Shown one piece after another: positions 59,502 to 64,000 of a stretch of DNA of 64,000 nt. Numbering within the stretch: the stretch's first letter is position 1; every line of letters begins with the position of its first letter. Made by a program: the position numbers and the translations under genes. The stretch lies in the NCBI GenBank assembly GCA_018780265.1, contig JADMJV010000013.1:140897-204896 (forward strand), given 5' to 3'. The notes below the pieces were generated by a model, which had not been told where the DNA came from, did not search any database, and saw nothing but the letters and a program-made list of their open reading frames with translations. Origin of the DNA: a bacterium (GTDB taxonomy: Bacteria; Vulcanimicrobiota; Xenobia; Xenobiales; JADMJV01).

Positions 59502-61097
59502 ATGGACGTAACCGAAGATCTAGCCACCGATACCTTGCTGGCCAATCGCTATCGTATCGACAAGATCCTCGGCCAGGGCGGCATGGGGTCGGTCTATCAG
59601 GCCCGGGACGGATCGCTGGGCGACAAACCGGTGGCCATCAAGGAGATGCGCATCGCCGCCAGCGATAGCAAATCTCAGCAGCAAGCCCTGGCCCAGTTTC
59701 GCCAGGAGGCACAGTTTTTGGCCAAATTGGATCACCCTAACCTGGTTCAGGTGAGTGATTTTTTCGCAGAGGGCGGGAGGCACTACCTGGTGATGGCGTT
59801 GATTAAGGGGCAATCCCTGGGCGACATGCTGCAGGCCCGCAATGCGGCCTTTCCGGCGGCCAGAGTGGTGGAGTGGGGTCGACAACTTGCCCAGGTGCTG
59901 ACCTATCTGCACAACCAAAATCCTCCTATTCTCTTTCGCGACCTGAAACCCAGCAATATTATGCTGGACGGCACTGGAACCGTCCGTCTGATAGATTTTG
60001 GCATCGCCCGCAACTTCCATCCCGAGGGGGTTACGGCCACATTTCTGCAGGGTATGGGCTCGGCCGGCTACTCCCCGCTGGAGCAGTATCAGGGGGCCGG
60101 TGGCACTGACCCTCGCTCGGATATCTACGCCTTAGGAGCCACTCTCTATCATCTGCTCACCAATCAAGTCCCGCTCAGTCCGGTAGAGTTGGTCTCCGAG
60201 AACAAAACCATGCCCCCACCTCGCCGTTGGAATCCCACACTACCCACCAACCTCGACCAAATTTTGCTCAAAATGCTGGCCATTCGCAAAGAAGACCGCT
60301 ACCAAAAAATGGAACAGGTGCAGGGATTGCTGGACCAATTAGCCCGGTCTTTGGAGCAGGCTGAGGACGTCGGCACCCAGGCCCTGGGCGGTTCACCCAG
60401 CCTGTCCCCTCCCGACAGTTCGGCCCTGGCCAATGCTCCCACTTTGTCCGTAGGCCGGGGCGAAGGGAAAGCCCCAATGGCTGCCGAGGCCCAGTCGCGT
60501 ACGATGTGGATGACCGTGGGAGCGCTGTCCATGGTCGTGCTGGTCCTGTTTGGTTGGCTGGGTCGACAAGGATTGAGTTCGTCTACACCAGAGGCCACTC
60601 AGAGCCCCGTGGCCGCAGCCACGGCTATCGTGACCCCGGCCCCCGTGGCCCACCGGGAATTGCCCAAGCCCAAGCCCAGACCAGCCCGGCCACCGGAGAA
60701 ACCCATCAAGGCCAGCCCACCTCCTCCAAAGCTGCCCCAGCCCAGGCCCGACCCCGTTCCCGTTGTGGTCAGGCAGGTAGCCGCACCGCCGATCATCCCC
60801 TCCTTGGGAGACAGCCCGCGAATCCCCACCGGCAAACGCCCTACGCCAGTACCCCGCAGATTGACGGTTCACCGCTCTGAACCTTCACCCGATCTGGCTC
60901 CCGACAACCCTCCCCCGACTGCTCCAAGGCCGGGTCCGCCGCTGGAAAATCCACCACCTCAAGGCAATCTGCCAGGCGACTTTCGACCGGGTCATTTTCC
61001 CCAGGATCCGCGAGGGTTTCCCGGACATGTGGGACAGCCCCCCTTCGGCCCCCACCTGCCACCCTTGAAACCGTCCGATCGAGTCCCGGGCTATTGA
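59502..61097 (+). CDS. transmembrane Ser/Thr protein kinase with Pro-rich tail
   Basis: A 531-residue Hanks-type kinase. The kinase domain spans about 15-285: GQGGMGSVY (25-33), the Lys of VAIKEM, catalytic loop FRDLKPSN with Asp147, and DFG at 165-167. One membrane segment lies near 335-353 (VGALSMVVLVLFGWLG), after which an outside tail of about 170 residues is very Pro-rich (PKPKPRPARPPEKP) without a folded domain. The FHA protein before it is a plausible substrate. It overlaps the convergent hydrolase gene by seven bases. Confidence 0.92.
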   Translation: MDVTEDLATDTLLANRYRIDKILGQGGMGSVYQARDGSLGDKPVAIKEMRIAASDSKSQQQALAQFRQEAQFLAKLDHPNLVQVSDFFAEGGRHYLVMALIKGQSLGDMLQARNAAFPAARVVEWGRQLAQVLTYLHNQNPPILFRDLKPSNIMLDGTGTVRLIDFGIARNFHPEGVTATFLQGMGSAGYSPLEQYQGAGGTDPRSDIYALGATLYHLLTNQVPLSPVELVSENKTMPPPRRWNPTLPTNLDQILLKMLAIRKEDRYQKMEQVQGLLDQLARSLEQAEDVGTQALGGSPSLSPPDSSALANAPTLSVGRGEGKAPMAAEAQSRTMWMTVGALSMVVLVLFGWLGRQGLSSSTPEATQSPVAAATAIVTPAPVAHRELPKPKPRPARPPEKPIKASPPPPKLPQPRPDPVPVVVRQVAAPPIIPSLGDSPRIPTGKRPTPVPRRLTVHRSEPSPDLAPDNPPPTAPRPGPPLENPPPQGNLPGDFRPGHFPQDPRGFPGHVGQPPFGPHLPPLKPSDRVPGY

Positions 61098-62479
61098 AGT
61101 TGTTTGGGGGCCATGGCAAAGTCGATGGCCGTTTCGGCGATCTTGGGATTCCAGTCCAACCCAACGTGACCGCCGGTTTCAAAGACCCGCACCACTTCCA
61201 ATTCTCCAGGATCAGCCTCCAGGCTTCGCAAAGTCTGTACGTCAGAACTGGCCAGAATGTAATCATCGGCTGAGGCCATAACCAGAACGGCAGTCTTCTC
61301 AATGGCATCCATGGCCCGACTAAAACTGTAGCGATCAGCCATCTCCGTAGGGGTCAATCCATGTTGGCTCAACCAATCGTCCTGGCTCATCCAGCGGGCC
61401 GACAACTGGTCATAGGTGATGTCTTCCACCATGCGTTTGTGCTCCTGGCGCATCCGGACCTTTTCCAGCAAATTGGCCTTTTTGTAATGCTCGGTGTTCA
61501 TGGGCAGCAGGTTGTGGCCAAACTGCGTATCGACAATCTCGACCAGCTCTTTCAGGCTGTCGCGACTGCCGTATTTGTCGGCGATTTCGCATTCATCCAC
61601 GTTGCTGCCAGGGCCATGTTGAGCCAGTTTACTTTCCATGAAGCGCTCGTAGCCGTATTTCTTTACATCAAACTTGTAGTGCACCCCGGTATCGGAAATG
61701 GTGGCGCTACCGTCTTTCTGATAACTTTGGCGCAACCCATCCAGTTGTCGCATCGAATGTTCCAGATTTTCGGGCGGAGACAGGGCCACCAGACTGCCAT
61801 CGATCAAACGCTCCTGACTCTCCTCGTCGAGGCGAATCAGGTTGGCCCCCTGGAGTGCCCCATACGAGTAGCCAGCCACCGAGATGCTTGAGAAATATTC
61901 GGGATACCGCTCCTTGAGCGAGCCCACAAGTTGCCGACTCCAAAGGGCGTCGACGCGTGGATTGCCCGGGTGAAAATCGGGCTTGTCTTCCAGCATATCT
62001 TTGCTCATGGAGTTAGGCAGCAATACGTAGTTCATGCCTCGTTCGAGAGCCAACTTCTTCAGGAGTTGGCTGTGTGAACCGGTGCCACTCGAATGAATGC
62101 CGGGCAAGATCACCAGCATCGGCACACTGGGCCCATTGTGAGTGCCCATCAAAACTTCAACATCTTCGGCGTAGTAGCCGGGGACCTTGACGCCCACAGA
62201 GGCCTCCCCTTTAGGGATCTCTGCCTGATTTGCAGCCACGCTGGCAGCCACGCTGGCCACGAAGGGATCTAGAGGAAGATAGTCAAGCCGACTTACCTGC
62301 TGGCGGACTTCGGCGATGGAGCCAGGCAACGGTTCGTCGGCACGAAGGCCAGGAACCACGCAGTCTCCCTCTCCGGGACCGGGTTTGAGAAACTGGTTCC
62401 AATCCTCCAGGCTCGGGCTTTTGGAGGCCATCCTGGACAATGTGTGGCTGCGGGGGCTATGCGAGGCGGTGATATTCAA
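61091..62479 (-). CDS. alpha/beta hydrolase-fold protein
   Basis: A 462-residue protein with a nucleophile elbow GYSYGALQG, an oxyanion segment PMLVILPGIHSSGTGSHSQL, an Asp in MASADDYILASSD and a His in ETGGHVGLDWNPK. This order is that of YheT-like hydrolases or esterases. The N-terminal 90 residues carry Ser/Pro-rich and Ala-rich segments. No signal peptide. The substrate is unknown. The start is the first ATG of the frame, behind a weak GAGAG sequence. Confidence 0.75.
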   Translation of the reverse strand: MNITASHSPRSHTLSRMASKSPSLEDWNQFLKPGPGEGDCVVPGLRADEPLPGSIAEVRQQVSRLDYLPLDPFVASVAASVAANQAEIPKGEASVGVKVPGYYAEDVEVLMGTHNGPSVPMLVILPGIHSSGTGSHSQLLKKLALERGMNYVLLPNSMSKDMLEDKPDFHPGNPRVDALWSRQLVGSLKERYPEYFSSISVAGYSYGALQGANLIRLDEESQERLIDGSLVALSPPENLEHSMRQLDGLRQSYQKDGSATISDTGVHYKFDVKKYGYERFMESKLAQHGPGSNVDECEIADKYGSRDSLKELVEIVDTQFGHNLLPMNTEHYKKANLLEKVRMRQEHKRMVEDITYDQLSARWMSQDDWLSQHGLTPTEMADRYSFSRAMDAIEKTAVLVMASADDYILASSDVQTLRSLEADPGELEVVRVFETGGHVGLDWNPKIAETAIDFAMAPKQLQ

Positions 62480-62594
62480 AGGTAACTCTCTCCACCATCA
62501 GTTAGGCAGAACTGACCATCGATTTTGAAAACAAACGGTTAACTTGACGCGAAATTTGTCCAGGGCCTGCCCCTCCCGCGAAGAAGTGGTCAGG

Positions 62595-62813
62595 ATGGCA
62601 GGTCAGAACCGCAGTGAAATTCGCCCCGGGCTCCAGGTTGAGGTCGTCCTCAAGGCTGACCAACGCACCGGCAAAAAAACGCGCGGGGTGGTCAAAGACA
62701 TTCTGACCAACTCGGCCAACCACCCTCACGGAATCAAGGTACGCCTGGCTGACGGTCAGGTGGGTCGCGTGTGCACGATTCTTCCCGCCGGCTCAGGGCC
62801 CGTCCCAAAATAA
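62595..62813 (+). CDS. ywbE: YwbE-family protein
   Basis: A 72-residue protein matching the small YwbE family: MAGQNRSEIRPGLQVEVVLK then TRGVVKDILTNSANHPHGIK and VRLADGQVGRVCTIL. Its fold is a single beta barrel resembling SH3/KOW-like domains. The function is unknown in other bacteria too. The ATG at 62595 fits the family N-terminus; the frame upstream is not needed. Monocistronic in appearance. Confidence 0.9.
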   Translation: MAGQNRSEIRPGLQVEVVLKADQRTGKKTRGVVKDILTNSANHPHGIKVRLADGQVGRVCTILPAGSGPVPK

Positions 62814-62906
62814 CATAGACACTCGAGCCATCGATCCATCCCCGCCAGCAGCGTCACGTCTCCGTTAAATATGACCCGATATTCGCGCGGCCGCTCCTTG
62901 TCAGGC

Positions 62907-62961
62907 GGGCGCCTCGGCGCCCAAAAACGCAAGGGACTTACGCCGGGGGACACTAAGTGTC
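62907..62961. repeat. hairpin and palindrome between ywbE and the Uma2-like gene
   Basis: GGGCGCC-TC-GGCGCCC (62907-62922) and the palindrome GACACT-A-AGTGTC (62949-62961) lie in the 139-base gap. The latter runs into the last codons of the Uma2-like gene on the minus strand. The first could end either gene; it lacks a T-run on the plus side and has AAAAA after it. Confidence 0.4.
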
Positions 62962-63519
62962 AGGTAACTCGGCGAACAGATCGCTGAGACGGAGTGATTT
63001 TCCCTGGAAAATCCAACTGTCGCCCTCGCCTAAACTGTGGGCCAACCGATAACCATTCCGGTCCAGTTGCAGCCATTCGAGAACGGACGCCTCGGGTTCG
63101 ACCATGACGTAGTTCGGGACACCGGCTGCGGCGTATTTGTTGAGCTTCTTGACCCGATCCAGGCTGCGCGTCCCGGGCGATAGAATCTCCACCAGCAGAT
63201 GAGGGGCCCCAAAAATGCCCCGATCCTGAATGAGGCCCCGCTGCTCTCGTGTCAAGAAGATCAAATCGGGCTGGACAGGAGTGCAGCCTGGGATATGAAC
63301 ATCAAGTGGGGCATGGTAGACGAAGCCCTGGCCCTCGAGTTCAAACTGATACAGGAAGTTGCCCAACCTCTTGGAGAGCAACTGGTGAATGGAGAGGGGT
63401 GAAGGGGACCCGTACAGCACTCCGTCGATAATCTCGTAACGATTTCCATCCTCGGGCAACGTCAGATAGTCCTGATAGGTCCAAACCTTGTCTCGGTCCT
63501 GGCGCAACGATAGGGTCAT
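62953..63519 (-). CDS. Uma2-family (DUF820) putative restriction-type endonuclease
   Basis: A 188-residue protein of the Uma2/DUF820 type, common in cyanobacteria and related phyla. Visible features are the opening WTYQDYLTLPEDGNRYEIID, LDVHIPGCTPVQPDLIFLT (a PD-(D/E)XK-type Asp), LVEILSPGTRSLDRVKKLNK (the E-x-K part) and ends with a short tail. The fold is that of PD-(D/E)XK nucleases, but the role is unknown; many are selfish or orphan genes. No ribosome binding site at the ATG at 63519, so the start is uncertain. Confidence 0.88.
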   Translation of the reverse strand: MTLSLRQDRDKVWTYQDYLTLPEDGNRYEIIDGVLYGSPSPLSIHQLLSKRLGNFLYQFELEGQGFVYHAPLDVHIPGCTPVQPDLIFLTREQRGLIQDRGIFGAPHLLVEILSPGTRSLDRVKKLNKYAAAGVPNYVMVEPEASVLEWLQLDRNGYRLAHSLGEGDSWIFQGKSLRLSDLFAELPDT

Positions 63520-63643
63520 GCTGGCTTTTTCGGGGACGCGGCCGACTTCCCCCCTTGCACAAACTTGATGCACATCATTTCGGCTACCCTCGCCGCATCA
63601 TACAGTCTCCCATAGAACCATCAGAAACTGTGAGGCAACACCG

Positions 63644-64000
63644 ATGCTAGATATGATCATTGTGGGGGGGGGAATCAGCGGCCTCACCGCAGCCTTTCGA
63701 GCCCGTCAGGCCGGTCTGGACTTTCGCTTGCTGGAGTCCAACTCCCAACTGGGAGGGGTCATCCGCTCGGAATGCCACCGCGAAGGAGTGCTCGAACTGG
63801 GTCCCGACGCGCTGATGCTGGGCCAGGACCCCGTCCGCCAACTGTTGCAGGACCTGCATCTTGAAAACGAGACTCTGTCGCCCTCCAGTTGCGTTCCCTG
63901 GATGGCTAGAGACGGCCGGCTCTCTCCGTTGCCCGAGGGATTTCGCCAGATAGCGCCCACCCGCTGGCTCCCTTTTGCCTTGACTCCCTTGCTGAGTTGG
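63644..64000 (+). CDS. hemY: protoporphyrinogen oxidase (HemY/HemG-type), N-terminal part
   Basis: The first 119 codons of a gene cut by the window end. It has the dinucleotide site MIIVGGGISGLTAAFRARQ, then LLESNSQLGGVIRSE and LELGPDALMLGQ, which are typical of oxygen-dependent protoporphyrinogen IX oxidase. This enzyme uses FAD and oxygen to make protoporphyrin IX, and it would complete the haem route begun by hemA, hemC and hemD in this window. Other flavin amine oxidases share the FAD motif, so the exact member is not certain. Confidence 0.75.
   Translation, partial: MLDMIIVGGGISGLTAAFRARQAGLDFRLLESNSQLGGVIRSECHREGVLELGPDALMLGQDPVRQLLQDLHLENETLSPSSCVPWMARDGRLSPLPEGFRQIAPTRWLPFALTPLLSW

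Noticed and set aside
62756..62953. 65-codon minus-strand ORF between ywbE and the Uma2-like gene
   Set aside because: No ribosome binding site or recognisable domain; it includes the hairpin at 62907 and overlaps the end of ywbE.
63664..63672. Nine-G run in the protoporphyrinogen oxidase gene as a phase-variable tract or error
   Set aside because: The run encodes the Gly-Gly-Gly of the FAD-binding motif and the frame stays open, so it needs no special explanation.

Overview
This is a GC-rich, densely packed bacterial chromosome segment. It is mostly housekeeping genes, with one accessory stretch in the middle (about 30.4-46.5 kb). Start and stop codons of neighbouring genes often overlap, and GTG and TTG starts are common. 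The genes point to a bacterium with an aerobic-type haem pathway (hemA, hemC, hemD and a hemY-type oxidase), a long hibernation factor, many secreted proteins, lipoproteins and beta-propellers, and bacterial Ser/Thr kinases. No gene fixes the phylum. A poorly studied lineage near the Cyanobacteria/Armatimonadota/Eremiobacterota-Xenobia part of the tree is only a guess.

Left part (1-30.3 kb): the end of methionine aminopeptidase, a family 2 glycosyltransferase, a B12-binding radical SAM protein, a dnaJ-hspR pair, an M20 peptidase, a membrane-tethered thioredoxin-fold protein, and a run of secreted or propeller proteins of unknown function. Next come a Ser/Thr kinase, two small lipoproteins (one a cytochrome c), aroC, a double-SIS protein, xdhC, a lytic transglycosylase with a structured leader, hpf, a 56-residue zinc protein, a CtpA-type protease, miaB, a sensor kinase, hslU without an adjacent hslV, an S9 peptidase and a family 4 glycosyltransferase.

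Accessory part (30.4-46.5 kb): this opens with decayed and unusual genes. They include a frameshifted ORF followed by a 37-residue Gly/Cys-rich peptide gene, a second frameshifted ORF, two membrane proteins built from glycine-zipper repeats, a protein ending in SIRSDGT repeats, and a ParE-like toxin whose antitoxin gene is broken. A molybdopterin oxidoreductase follows. The most striking locus spans 37.5-46.5 kb. It holds two copies of a two-gene module (zinc-ribbon protein plus acyl-CoA-dehydrogenase-fold flavoprotein), a cupin, a collagen-like Gly-Lys repeat protein and, divergently, a cupin-methionyl-tRNA-synthetase fusion overlapping a glycine/D-amino-acid oxidase-like gene. The last pair has the architecture of the hydrazine (N-N bond) forming machinery of s56-p1 biosynthesis (Spb40 plus a DAO-like oxidase). 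I infer that this is a nitrogen-nitrogen bond natural-product or peptide-modification cluster in an unusual host.

Right part (46.5-64 kb): an ECF sigma factor coupled to a large membrane protein, small secreted PsbP-like proteins, a LOG-family protein, hemA with a cytochrome-c-assembly (HemX/CcsA-like) membrane protein, and hemC-hemD. A signalling group follows (FIST sensor, FHA-GGDEF diguanylate cyclase, Ser/Thr kinase). The window ends with an alpha/beta hydrolase, ywbE, a Uma2-type protein and the start of a protoporphyrinogen oxidase gene. No rRNA, tRNA, insertion sequence or CRISPR array was recognised.
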